This document shows positions 1 to 7,095 of a stretch of DNA of 13,379 nt, piece by piece (within the stretch, counting starts at the first letter, position 1; each line of letters begins with the position of its first letter). This stretch comes from Deltaproteobacteria bacterium. GTDB lineage: Bacteria; Desulfobacterota_B; Binatia; UBA9968. The stretch spans positions 1 through 13,379 of the forward strand of contig VBKY01000156.1 in the NCBI GenBank assembly GCA_005879255.1, read 5' to 3'. Under the pieces are notes generated by a model that searched no databases, was not told the origin of the DNA, and saw only the letters and a program-made list of their open reading frames with translations. The position numbers and the translations under genes are program-made.

Positions 1-1
1 C

Positions 2-241
2 ATGGCTCGTTGCTCGGCGCTTAATCACGCGGCCTTGAGAGTCGCGGTCGAATTACTGCGGCCAGGCGGAGCACTTCTGATGAAAAGTTTTATCAGCAAC
101 GATCTACACAGCTTCACCGCTGAACTGAAGGAATATTTTTCCACCGTGCAGCGAACCAAACCCGAGGCGACGCGCCAGGGCTCCTCTGAGTTTTACTTCT
201 ACGCCAAAGGGTTCTCCGCGAACGCCAACGGTCGTACGTAA
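2..241 (+). CDS. rlmE: 23S rRNA (uridine-2'-O-)methyltransferase RlmE/FtsJ, C-terminal part
   Basis: Only the last 79 codons are in the window; the frame is open at the left edge, so the ATG at position 2 is probably an internal Met. RlmE (FtsJ/RrmJ) methylates the ribose of U2552 in the ribosomal A-loop using SAM, late in assembly of the 50S subunit. The visible part matches the end of the Rossmann-fold methyltransferase: a PGGALLMKSF strand holds the expected last catalytic Lys (residue 28 of the visible part), and SSEFYFYAKGF holds the expected catalytic Glu (residue 63). These correspond to the final K and E of the family K-D-K-E tetrad. The stop lies 23 bases before galT on the same strand, so the two may share a transcript. 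Family assignment is good; the missing N-terminus prevents checking the SAM-binding motif. Confidence 0.82.
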   Translation: MARCSALNHAALRVAVELLRPGGALLMKSFISNDLHSFTAELKEYFSTVQRTKPEATRQGSSEFYFYAKGFSANANGRT

Positions 242-264
242 ACTGGCGCGACACGTCTCCTCCC

Positions 265-1265
265 ATGTCTGAATTCAGAAAAGATCCGGTCACAGGTCGC
301 TGGGTCGTTATCGCTTCGAAAGAGAGAAAAGGCCGCGCCAGCATGGCCATGGAAATCATTCGGCGCGACCTGAGCTCTGCCCATTCTGCGCTGGAAACGA
401 AGCCATGACACCGCCGGAAGTGTGGGCCCAGCGGGAAATGATGAACACGCCCCCTGACACGCCGGGTTGGTTCGTGCGCGTCGTTCCCAACAAGTATCCC
501 GCTCTCGAAAATCGTGGCACCTGGACCGTTCGCCATGACGGCATCTACGAATCGTGGAATGGTCTCGGCCTCCACGAGGTCATCATCGAGAGTCCCAATC
601 ATTTGGTGAACATGGGTAGCCTCAGCGAACCACAATTCGCTGATATTCTGCGCGCCTATCGCGATCGGATGCGCGACCTACAACGAGATGGCCGTTGGGG
701 TTATCTGCTCCTCTACAAAAACCAGGGCGACCGTGCCGGTGCGACCCTGGAACACGTTCACTCGCAGCTAATCGCGCTACCAGAGGTGCCGAAGCAAGCC
801 GTCGACGAGCTTAGCGGTGCGAAAATGCACTACGAATTGAACGGGCGTTGTATCTATTGCGAGATGATCCAGCGGGAATTGGACTATGGCGAACGACTGG
901 TCTCGGCTTCAGAGAGCTTCGTCGCGCTTTGCCCATTTGCATCTCGCTTCGCTTATGAAATATGGATTTTGCCTAGGAATCACTCAACGGATTTCGTGCA
1001 AAGTTCAGAACCGGACATCCTTGCGCTTGCCTACGGTCTGCGAGACATCATCACGAGGCTAAACCGCGCCCTCGACAATCCGCCGTTCAATTATTTCATT
1101 CACTCGATACCCGTGCATGAGACCGTGAGCGCACACTTCCACTGGCACATTGAGATATTGCCGCAGCTCGCCAGAGCCGCAGGCTTCGAGTGGGGCACGG
1201 GTTCGCACATGAATTCGGTGGCGCCCGAAGATGCTGCGCGCTTATTGCGCGATGCGACGGTTTAG
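265..1265 (+). CDS. galT: Galactose-1-phosphate uridylyltransferase, with apparent -1 frameshift near residue 22
   Basis: A GalT-type nucleotidyltransferase of the HIT superfamily, exchanging UMP between UDP-glucose and galactose-1-phosphate (Leloir pathway, cytoplasm). The start ATG at 265 gives MSEFRKDPVTGRWVVIAS, the typical family N-terminus. The reading frame then changes near the A4 run at 327-330: the remainder, including CPFCAGNEAMTPPEVW, lies in another frame. Adding one A there restores a 333-residue protein of normal length. In that numbering the zinc-site cysteines are C39 and C42, and HVHSQ falls at 164-168, with H166 as the expected UMP-accepting nucleophile. A second HFHWHIE motif is near 291-297. 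Without the correction, the longest intact frame starts at the internal ATG at 405 and lacks the zinc cysteines. No good ribosome-binding site precedes 265. An ADP-glucose or other hexose-1-phosphate uridylyl/adenylyltransferase role is possible, since relatives share these motifs. The 3' end overlaps the convergent MFS gene by 24 bases. Confidence 0.85.
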
Positions 1266-2513
1266 ACTTTCCGCCGGTTGACTTTCCCGCGCCTGTCTTT
1301 GCTGGTAAAGCAGCGCCGTGGCCGCCGCAGCGCAAGCCGCTCCGGAGATTGCGATGGCCCGCGGCGTGCCGACGACATGAGCGACGCTGCCGATGAATAG
1401 AGTGCCAAAGGACCACAGCCCTTTATCCATGAAATACAAGCTCAGCATGCGTCCCAACAAATCTGGGGGCGTTTCCATTTGGACGACGGTATTGGCCACC
1501 GCGCGAATGGCGATGTTGCTGGCGCCGACAAGCATTAAGAACAAAATCGATAATGGCAGCGACCGGGAAAACGAAAACAAAATCAGCGAGACGGAAAATG
1601 CATAGACGCTCATGGCCACGAAGTGCCTGCGGCGGCGCAACCGACCAAATGAAGCGATGCCCAGGCCGGCGACAACGGCACCGATGCCGGGAGCCGCGAG
1701 CAACAAGCCGAAGGTCGACGGCCCCGCGTGCAGGATGTCCGTGGCGAACACCGGGAGAAAACGCGAATACGGCGTACCGACGAGAGCCACACCGTAGGTT
1801 AGCAATATGATCGAAAACAAGCGCCGTTGGCTCCGCAAGAAGTGGTACCCTTCACTGACTTCATGCCAAAATGGCGCTTGATCTTTTGCCTTAGCTTTGA
1901 CCTGGGGAAACTCCATGGCGATCAGCGTTGCTATGATGGTGAGAAAACTGAGGGCGTTGAAGAATAAACAACCGGCGACGCCGATGATAGTGATCAGTAC
2001 GCCGCCCAACGATGGGCCAATGATCTTTGCGATATTCGCCATCGAAGAATTCAGAGCGATGGCATTCATTAGATCCTCGCGCGGCACCAAATTGTTGATC
2101 AACGAGTGGCGCGCGGTTTGATTGATGGTATTGACTGTGCCGAGGAACAACACCAACACGAGGATATGCCAGAATTCGATCCAGCCGAAATAGACCAGCG
2201 CCCAAAAGACGAAAGCTTGAACCATGGCGAGTATTTGGGTCGATATCAGCAACCGGCGCCGCTCGACGCGGTCGACAAAGGCGCCACCGACAGCACCCAA
2301 AAGCAGCCGGGGCACCGCTTGACAAAAACCGACCACGCCGAGCAAAAACGGCGAGCCGGTCATGGTCCACACCAACCAGCTTTGCGCCATCGCTTGGATG
2401 AAATCGCCGACGTGGGAAAGACTGGTGCCGAAAAAAAGCAGACGGAAGTTGCGGTGCTCGAGCGAGCTGAGCGTTCGCGCCAGATGCATCGACCCTCGTT
2501 CGAAGAGGGCCAT
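1242..2513 (-). CDS. MFS transporter, EntS-like exporter family
   Basis: A 423-residue, strongly hydrophobic inner-membrane protein with the length and spacing of a 12-helix major facilitator. It opens with a short cytoplasmic segment ending in LSSLEHRNFRLLFFGTSLS, a start typical of the MFS_3/EntS (enterobactin exporter-like) family. The loop between helices 2 and 3 carries GGAFVDRVERRR at about residues 76-87, a good match to MFS motif A (G-x-x-x-D-R-x-x-R-R). Substrate cannot be read from sequence; relatives export siderophores or drugs, and many are uncharacterised. The start ATG shares one base with the glmS stop (TAATG), so translation is probably coupled to glmS and the gene is the third member of the glmU-glmS operon. 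A downstream in-frame ATG at 2489 is an alternative start. Its last 24 bases overlap the convergent end of galT and no terminator hairpin is seen between them. Confidence 0.87.
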   Translation of the reverse strand: MALFERGSMHLARTLSSLEHRNFRLLFFGTSLSHVGDFIQAMAQSWLVWTMTGSPFLLGVVGFCQAVPRLLLGAVGGAFVDRVERRRLLISTQILAMVQAFVFWALVYFGWIEFWHILVLVLFLGTVNTINQTARHSLINNLVPREDLMNAIALNSSMANIAKIIGPSLGGVLITIIGVAGCLFFNALSFLTIIATLIAMEFPQVKAKAKDQAPFWHEVSEGYHFLRSQRRLFSIILLTYGVALVGTPYSRFLPVFATDILHAGPSTFGLLLAAPGIGAVVAGLGIASFGRLRRRRHFVAMSVYAFSVSLILFSFSRSLPLSILFLMLVGASNIAIRAVANTVVQMETPPDLLGRMLSLYFMDKGLWSFGTLFIGSVAHVVGTPRAIAISGAACAAAATALLYQQRQARESQPAESLNRRIAQ

Positions 2514-4342
2514 TATTCTACCGTTACGCTCTTCGCGAGATTACGCGGCTGATCTACATCGGTACCGCGGTGTACCGCGATATAGTAGGCCAATAGCTGC
2601 AGCGGAATCGTCATCACGATCGGCGTAAGGTAATGCGAAGCTTTCGGCAGCGTCAAGAACCGGTAAGCAGCGATTTCGCTCGCGGTCTTGGCGTCGTCGG
2701 TTAGCACGACAACCTTGCCGCCGCGCGCCTCGACCTCTTTAAGGTTGCTCATCGTTTTTTGAAAGTAACGATCGCGTGGCGCCAACACGACGACCGGCAT
2801 TTTTTCATCGATCAATGCGATCGGACCATGTTTCATCTCGCCGGCCGGATAGCCTTCCGCATGGATATAGGAAATCTCTTTCAGCTTGAGCGCGCCCTCG
2901 AGGGCAATCGGATAATTGATGCCGCGGCCGAGATAAAGGAAATCCTGGCTGTGCATGAGCTCACGCGCTAGTTCCTTGACTTGGCCTTCAACCTCTAACG
3001 CTTGCTCGACCCATTTGGGCAAATACATCAGATCGCGCAGCAATTTTTTTGCGTCCATGGGCTTGAGCTTGCCATTGAGCCGCCCCAACGCCACTGCCAA
3101 GAGATAGAGCGCCGTCAATTGGGTGCTGAACGCCTTGGTGCTCGCCACGCTGATCTCCGGTCCGGCATGGGTATACAGGACACCGTCGGATTTCCGCGGG
3201 ATCGAGGAGTCAATGACGTTGCAGATCGATAGAATCTTGGCTTTTTTGGCGTGGGCGATTTCGATAGCTGCCAGAGTATCGGCGGTTTCACCGGATTGGC
3301 TGACCATCAGCAGCACCGACTTGGGATCCATCAGTGGAGAGCGGTAGCGGAACTCGGAGCCATAATCGACCTCGGCAGGTATGCCGGCGATCTCTTCGAG
3401 CATGAATTTGCCGACCAGACAGGCATGCCAGGCGGTGCCGCAGGCGACTAGGTGGAAGCGCTTGATATTTTTAACTTGGCTTGCGGTCAACTTAATGTCT
3501 TCAAGCGACACCTGCCCGTCTTTGAGCGAGATGCGTCCGCGAAAAGTGTCCGCCAACGCGCGCGGCTGATCATGGATCTCCTTGAGCATGAAATGAGGAA
3601 AGCCGCCTTTACGCGCCGCCACCGCGTCCCAAGTGATTTCCTTAACGGGTCGCTGAATGGCTTTGCCTTTACCGTCGAACAAGCGATAGGAGCCCAGCGT
3701 GACTTCGCCAATTTCGCCGTCTTCGAGAAAGGTGACTCTGCGCGTGTAATCCAGTAGCGCCGGAATATCGGAAGCGATAAAGGTCTCCCCCTCACCCCAG
3801 CCGATTACGATTGGCGTCGAGTTTTTCGCTACGATCAGTCGCTTCGGATCGCGGCGGTTGAGAAACAAAAGTGCGTAGGAACCGTGAATTTCCCGTAGCG
3901 TTCTGCGCACGGCATCGAGGAAGTCGACGCCGCGCTCGACTTTTTCAGCAACCAAATGAGCAACAATCTCCGTGTCAGTCTCCGAGCTAAAATGAGTTCC
4001 CCGTTTGCCGAGCGCCTCTTTGAGCTCCAAGTAATTTTCGATGATGCCGTTGTGGACCACAACCACATCGCCCGCGCGGTGCGGATGCGCGTTGGTTTCA
4101 GACGGTCGCCCATGAGTTGCCCAGCGCGTGTGGCCGATGCCGATCGCTCCGCTCATTGGCTGCCGGTTGAGCATCGTTTCCAGATTGTTCAACTTGCCTT
4201 CGCAACGGCGAATCGTCACTTGGCCGTCGTTCAACACGGCAATGCCCGCCGAGTCGTAACCCCGGTACTCAAGCTTTCTCAAGCTGTCTAGAATCAGCGG
4301 GGCTGCTTCCCGGTGGCCGATATATCCGACAATGCCGCACAT
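2513..4342 (-). CDS. glmS: Glutamine-fructose-6-phosphate aminotransferase (isomerizing)
   Basis: GlmS makes glucosamine-6-phosphate from fructose-6-phosphate and glutamine, the first committed step of amino-sugar synthesis for peptidoglycan and lipopolysaccharide. At 609 residues it has full family length. The N-terminal Ntn glutaminase begins MCGIVGYIGH, so Cys2 becomes the nucleophile after Met removal; GHTRWATHG (about 70-78) and SETDTEIVAHL (about 120-130) are glutaminase-pocket motifs. Two SIS sugar-isomerase domains follow, with VACGTAWHA and VSQSGETADT in the first and EMKHGPIALI in the second. The C-terminus NLAKSVTVE retains the catalytic-tail Lys (K604). The start ATG shares one base with the glmU stop and the stop shares one base with the MFS start, so all three genes look translationally coupled. 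No leader of any length precedes the start, so a glmS ribozyme immediately upstream is excluded. Confidence 0.97.
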   Translation of the reverse strand: MCGIVGYIGHREAAPLILDSLRKLEYRGYDSAGIAVLNDGQVTIRRCEGKLNNLETMLNRQPMSGAIGIGHTRWATHGRPSETNAHPHRAGDVVVVHNGIIENYLELKEALGKRGTHFSSETDTEIVAHLVAEKVERGVDFLDAVRRTLREIHGSYALLFLNRRDPKRLIVAKNSTPIVIGWGEGETFIASDIPALLDYTRRVTFLEDGEIGEVTLGSYRLFDGKGKAIQRPVKEITWDAVAARKGGFPHFMLKEIHDQPRALADTFRGRISLKDGQVSLEDIKLTASQVKNIKRFHLVACGTAWHACLVGKFMLEEIAGIPAEVDYGSEFRYRSPLMDPKSVLLMVSQSGETADTLAAIEIAHAKKAKILSICNVIDSSIPRKSDGVLYTHAGPEISVASTKAFSTQLTALYLLAVALGRLNGKLKPMDAKKLLRDLMYLPKWVEQALEVEGQVKELARELMHSQDFLYLGRGINYPIALEGALKLKEISYIHAEGYPAGEMKHGPIALIDEKMPVVVLAPRDRYFQKTMSNLKEVEARGGKVVVLTDDAKTASEIAAYRFLTLPKASHYLTPIVMTIPLQLLAYYIAVHRGTDVDQPRNLAKSVTVE

Positions 4343-5736
4343 TACTTCTTGCTTCCCTTCATCTTCTTGCGCTTCTGTTCTGTCCAGCCTTCGCGCACGC
4401 GCTCATCCCGTTGATTATAAACCAGTGCGCCCGCCGGAACATCGTGTCGCACCGTGCTGGCGGTAGCCACATAGACGTCGTCGCCGAGAGAAACCGGCGC
4501 GATCAACGTGGTATCGCTGCCCACCTGTACACGATCGCCGATGGTCGTGTTGTATTTATGGAACCCGTCATAGTTGCAGGTAATCGTGCCGGCGCCGATG
4601 TTAGCCTCGCTGCCGATGGTCACGTCGCCGAGATAGGTCAAATGGTTTGCCTTAGTGCCTTGGCCGATTTTTGCTTCCTTAGTCTCAACGAAATTGCCGA
4701 TGTGAACGTTCGGACCCAGATTCGACCCCGGACGCAGATGGGCAAAGGGCCCGATGATCGCGCCATTCGCGACGCGACAACCGGTCATGACAACCGAGAA
4801 TCGCAAATGTACCTCATCGCCAATTTGGGCATCCGTGAGAAAAGCGCTGCCGTCGATCTGGCAACGTTCGCCGACCACAGTTTTGCCGCGAAGCTGCGTA
4901 TTAGGTCCGATCACGGTGTCTTTGCCAATGGTTACGCCATCCTCGATATAAGTCGTATCCGGATCCTTGAACGTCACTCCCGCCAACATCCATTTCTTGT
5001 TGATGCTCTGGCGCAGGTTTTTTTCCATAAAGGCGAGCTCCTCTCGGGTATTGATCCCCAGCATTTCGCGGACATCGTCGACTCTTACCGTTTCGATATC
5101 TGCTCGCCGAGCGAGACCGATGGCTACGATATCCGGTAAGTAATATTCGCCCTGCTGATTGTGATTTTTGATTTCACTCAACGCCGCAAAGACAAACGGC
5201 GCCGACACGACGTAAACGCCGGCGTTGACTTCCCGTATCCCTCGCTCTCCCAGAGTGGCGTCTTTTTCTTCGACGATACCGGTCACGTTGCCATGATCAT
5301 CACGCAGGATTCTGCCATAGCCTTTCGGTTCATCCAGAAAAGCCGTGAGCAGTGTCAGCGCCGCACTTCGGCTGCGATGGTGCGCAACCAACATGAGCAG
5401 CGTCTGCTCTCGAATGAACGGCACGTCGCCGCTCAGAATAATGACCTCTCCCTTGAATTCCTTAAACGCTTCTTTCGCGCACAACACGGCGTGGCCGGTG
5501 CCGCGTTGCTGCTCTTGAAGGATCCAGACGACATCATTTCTTGCGTAAGCACTTCGAACCGCCTCGGCTCCATGGCCAATTACGATCGCCACCGGGTTCG
5601 GATTCAGGCGCTGTGCGGTTCGCAAGACATGAAGAAATAACGGTCTGCCTCCCAATGGATGTAGCACCTTCGGAAGATTGGATTTCATCCGGGTACCCTG
5701 CCCGGCGGCTAAAACAACGACCCCTAATTCCTGCAT
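4342..5736 (-). CDS. glmU: Bifunctional UDP-N-acetylglucosamine pyrophosphorylase / glucosamine-1-phosphate N-acetyltransferase
   Basis: GlmU acetylates glucosamine-1-phosphate and then couples GlcNAc-1-phosphate to UTP, giving UDP-GlcNAc for cell-wall and lipid A synthesis. The 464 residues match the family. The N-terminal uridylyltransferase shows LAAGQGTRM (9-17) with K23 in LPKVLHP, QQRGTGHA (76-83), LSGDVPF (101-107), EVNAGVY (169-175) and GINTREE (228-234, Asn at the metal site). From about residue 255 the left-handed beta-helix acetyltransferase domain shows repeated hexapeptides such as IGPNTQ, IGNFVE and IGSEAN, and ANHLTYLGD, whose H365 is the expected catalytic base. The C-terminus is a Lys-rich tail (EQKRKKMKGSKK). 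It is the first gene of the glmU-glmS-MFS operon, so one transcript supplies the enzymes flanking the GlmM step; glmM itself is not in the window. A TATAAT element lies about 30 bases upstream of the start. Confidence 0.97.
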   Translation of the reverse strand: MQELGVVVLAAGQGTRMKSNLPKVLHPLGGRPLFLHVLRTAQRLNPNPVAIVIGHGAEAVRSAYARNDVVWILQEQQRGTGHAVLCAKEAFKEFKGEVIILSGDVPFIREQTLLMLVAHHRSRSAALTLLTAFLDEPKGYGRILRDDHGNVTGIVEEKDATLGERGIREVNAGVYVVSAPFVFAALSEIKNHNQQGEYYLPDIVAIGLARRADIETVRVDDVREMLGINTREELAFMEKNLRQSINKKWMLAGVTFKDPDTTYIEDGVTIGKDTVIGPNTQLRGKTVVGERCQIDGSAFLTDAQIGDEVHLRFSVVMTGCRVANGAIIGPFAHLRPGSNLGPNVHIGNFVETKEAKIGQGTKANHLTYLGDVTIGSEANIGAGTITCNYDGFHKYNTTIGDRVQVGSDTTLIAPVSLGDDVYVATASTVRHDVPAGALVYNQRDERVREGWTEQKRKKMKGSKK

Positions 5737-5763
5737 GTCGCTACCTAATGCGCTAAAGATAGA

Positions 5764-5792
5764 ATTATAAAGGAACTCTGGGAGTAATTAAA
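5764..5792 (-). promoter_or_regulatory. Candidate sigma-70 promoter for glmU-glmS-MFS
   Basis: On the minus strand a perfect TATAAT occupies 5769-5764. A weak -35, TTTAAT, occupies 5792-5787 with a 17-base spacer. Transcription would start near 5757, giving an untranslated leader of about 20 bases before the glmU ATG at 5736. The -10 is exact and well placed; the -35 matches TTGACA at only three positions. A short AGGT just before the start codon is a weak ribosome-binding site. Inference from consensus only. Confidence 0.5.
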
Positions 5793-5808
5793 CACGGCTA
5801 TGAGCCTT

Positions 5809-5901
5809 CCGGGCGCGCCTCGACCCACTTCGATGTTTGTCGCGTGGCGCGAGCGGTCTTTTCATATCGTTTTGAGCGCGCCGGTGGCTCCAATTTTTTT
5901 T
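5809..5901 (+). other. GC-rich imperfect inverted repeat followed by T8: possible terminator or small structured RNA
   Basis: CCGGGCGCGCCTC at 5809-5821 and GAGCGCGCCGG at 5874-5884 are complementary apart from two single-base bulges, enclosing 52 bases. A run of eight T occupies 5894-5901 a few bases beyond the right arm. A hairpin followed by T residues is the form of a plus-strand intrinsic terminator, but no plus-strand gene upstream needs one and the loop is very long. It could be the 3' end of an unrecognised small RNA of about 90 nt, or chance GC-rich pairing. Confidence 0.2.
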
Positions 5902-5921
5902 AGAGTTAAACAAAAAAATTC

Positions 5922-5950
5922 TTGTCAGAGCAGAAGAATTCGATTACAAA
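5922..5950 (+). promoter_or_regulatory. Weak candidate promoter for the zinc-ribbon/cinA/Nramp-like genes
   Basis: TTGTCA (5922-5927, five of six matches to TTGACA) is followed after 17 bases by TACAAA (5945-5950, four of six matches to TATAAT), inside an A/T-rich tract that would favour upstream melting. A start near 5957 would give a leader of about 180 bases before the GTG at 6135. It is the best correctly spaced pair I found here, but it is only a moderate match. Confidence 0.3.
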
Positions 5951-6134
5951 AAGCAATCATCGCAAAAAATCGCTATAATCAATTGACACCGTTGCCGGAC
6001 GGCATGCTCGACAGCTCTGGAGGATTCATAAAATCCTGTGCCCACGCGATTCGGAAGATTCTGCAAGTGGAAGAGAGCTCACGGATCGTAGCGGCTCGCG
6101 TTGCTGCTAAAATCCACACTAAGGGGAACATCCG

Positions 6135-6296
6135 GTGAATCGTCCAGAAACACTGCCAGTCGAGAACGAGCCTGAAGAAAACTGGTGGGACTATTGTCCT
6201 ATTTGCAATACGAAACTGATCAATCAGAAATGTAAATACGTCTGCCCCAATCCCAATTGCAACTTTTTCATGAGCTGCAGCGAATTCGACCGCTGA
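6135..6296 (+). CDS. Small six-cysteine zinc-ribbon protein, 53 residues, function unknown
   Basis: A short gene starting with GTG at 6135, preceded by AAGGGG at 6121-6126 (8-base spacing), a plausible ribosome-binding site. The product has 53 residues: an acidic N-terminal tail (PETLPVENEPEEN), then WWDYCPICNTKL and three further Cys-containing turns ending in NFFMSCSEFDR. Cysteines are at 21, 24, 33, 37, 42 and 48. The first CPIC and later C-x3-C, C-x4-C and C-x5-C spacings suggest a zinc ribbon with four ligands plus two extra thiols; the WWDYCPIC opening resembles other mini zinc-ribbon proteins. There is no signal peptide or membrane segment. It lies 61 bases upstream of cinA on the same strand, so co-transcription is likely. 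I do not recognise a specific family or partner. The cysteine pattern and start signal support a real gene; the role is unknown. Confidence 0.75.
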   Translation: MNRPETLPVENEPEENWWDYCPICNTKLINQKCKYVCPNPNCNFFMSCSEFDR

Positions 6297-6357
6297 GCTA
6301 TTCTTTGGGCTTAGAGCACTGGCCATGTCCATTTCATTGCGCTAAGAGATAGACAGC

Positions 6358-7086
6358 ATGTCGAAAACCGCCGGTATCGTCATCATAGGCAACGAGGTCC
6401 TGTCGGGAAAAACACAGGATATCAACTCTCATTTTCTCTGCGCCGAACTCCGTCAGCTGGGCGTTGAAGTGCAGAAGATTTCGACGATTCAAGATGAAAT
6501 AGAGCTCATCGGTCACGAAGTCGCGGCGTTTTCCAAACGGTTCGACTGCGTGTTCACGACCGGCGGCGTCGGGCCGACCCACGACGATGTCACTATCGAC
6601 GGCATCGCCTATGGCTTGGGCCTAAACGTCGTCCGTCATCCGGACATCGAACGGCGCATGCGCCAGAGGCTCGGCGGCGAGGTGAACGAAGCTCGGTTGC
6701 GCATGGCCAATGTTCCCGAGGGCGCCACCCTCTTAGCGACCGAAGCGTTATTCGCGCCGGTCGTGAATATTCGCAATGTCTACATTTTTCCCGGCATACC
6801 GAAGATTCTCCAAGAACGTTTTCACGCGATAAAAGAGCGGTTTCGCGAGGCGCCCTTTTATCTCAAGAACGTTTACCTGCGATATGGCGAAGGCGTGATT
6901 GCCGCCATGCTCAATGACCTTCTCGTAAAATTTCCCGAACTCATGCTGGGTTCTTATCCGGTTCTCGATTTGCAGGATTACAAGGTCAAGGTCACGCTCG
7001 AGTCGAAGGATCTCAACTACCTCGATCACGCGCTGCAAACTTTCGTTGCATCGCTGCCGAAAGATGCGGTTCATCGCATCGACTAA
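6358..7086 (+). CDS. CinA-like MoCF-domain (molybdopterin-binding fold) protein
   Basis: A 242-residue cytoplasmic protein made almost entirely of a MoCF_biosynth fold. IVIIGNEVLSGKTQDINSHF (about 7-26) is the first strand and ligand loop typical of the CinA/FLAD1 branch, and FTTGGVGPTHDDVT (about 65-78) is the family's signature loop with conserved Gly and Asp residues. A small mixed domain follows (FPGIPKIL near 142-149), as in CinA N-terminal regions. Full-length CinA has a C-terminal NMN deamidase domain; this protein ends before it, so it is a stand-alone MoCF form. Relatives include pyrophosphatases acting on ADP-ribose, CoA or FAD, so a nucleotide-sugar or flavin hydrolase role is plausible, whereas competence or Moco roles are name-only. 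The start ATG at 6358 begins right at the fold; only a weak purine stretch precedes it. It ends 9 bases before the Nramp-like gene, suggesting one transcript. Confidence 0.85.
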   Translation: MSKTAGIVIIGNEVLSGKTQDINSHFLCAELRQLGVEVQKISTIQDEIELIGHEVAAFSKRFDCVFTTGGVGPTHDDVTIDGIAYGLGLNVVRHPDIERRMRQRLGGEVNEARLRMANVPEGATLLATEALFAPVVNIRNVYIFPGIPKILQERFHAIKERFREAPFYLKNVYLRYGEGVIAAMLNDLLVKFPELMLGSYPVLDLQDYKVKVTLESKDLNYLDHALQTFVASLPKDAVHRID

Positions 7087-7095
7087 AAATAGCTC

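Larger units (their letters stand above)
5737..6134. other. 398-base intergenic spacer between divergent glmU and the zinc-ribbon gene
   Basis: No convincing gene was seen here. From the glmU side it holds the glmU promoter (5764-5792), a GC-rich imperfect inverted repeat with a T8 tract (5809-5901), an A/T-rich segment (about 5900-5985), and a perfect small palindrome at 6021-6037 (AGGATT-CATAA-AATCCT). A plus-strand frame is open through most of it and ends at 6138, overlapping the GTG start of the next gene. Its last portion from an ATG at 6004 would encode 44 residues (starting MLDSSGGFIK), but it has no ribosome-binding site and no family I recognise, so I do not call it. The leader of the downstream gene could be structured. 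Confidence 0.5.

Noticed and set aside
114..635. 173-codon minus-strand open frame over rlmE/galT
   Set aside because: Antisense to well-supported genes on the plus strand, with a composition typical of shadow frames (Arg/Trp-rich) and no family resemblance.
2106..2552. 148-codon plus-strand open frame opposite the MFS and glmS genes
   Set aside because: Antisense to two strongly supported genes and without start signals.
4342..4400. glmS ribozyme upstream of glmS
   Set aside because: The glmS start overlaps the glmU stop by one base, leaving no leader to hold it.
4411..5139. 242-codon plus-strand open frame opposite glmU
   Set aside because: Lies wholly antisense to a complete glmU with all motifs; no ribosome-binding site and no recognisable domain, so it is a shadow frame.
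5974..5988. Perfect TATAAT followed closely by perfect TTGACA on the plus strand
   Set aside because: The hexamers are in the wrong order for one promoter; the TATAAT has no -35 at 16-18 bases upstream and the TTGACA has no -10 at 6006-6011.
5800..6138. 112-codon plus-strand frame before the zinc-ribbon gene
   Set aside because: Contains the GC-rich inverted repeat, T8 tract and A/T belt, so most of it is non-coding; its last 44 codons remain conceivable but unsupported.
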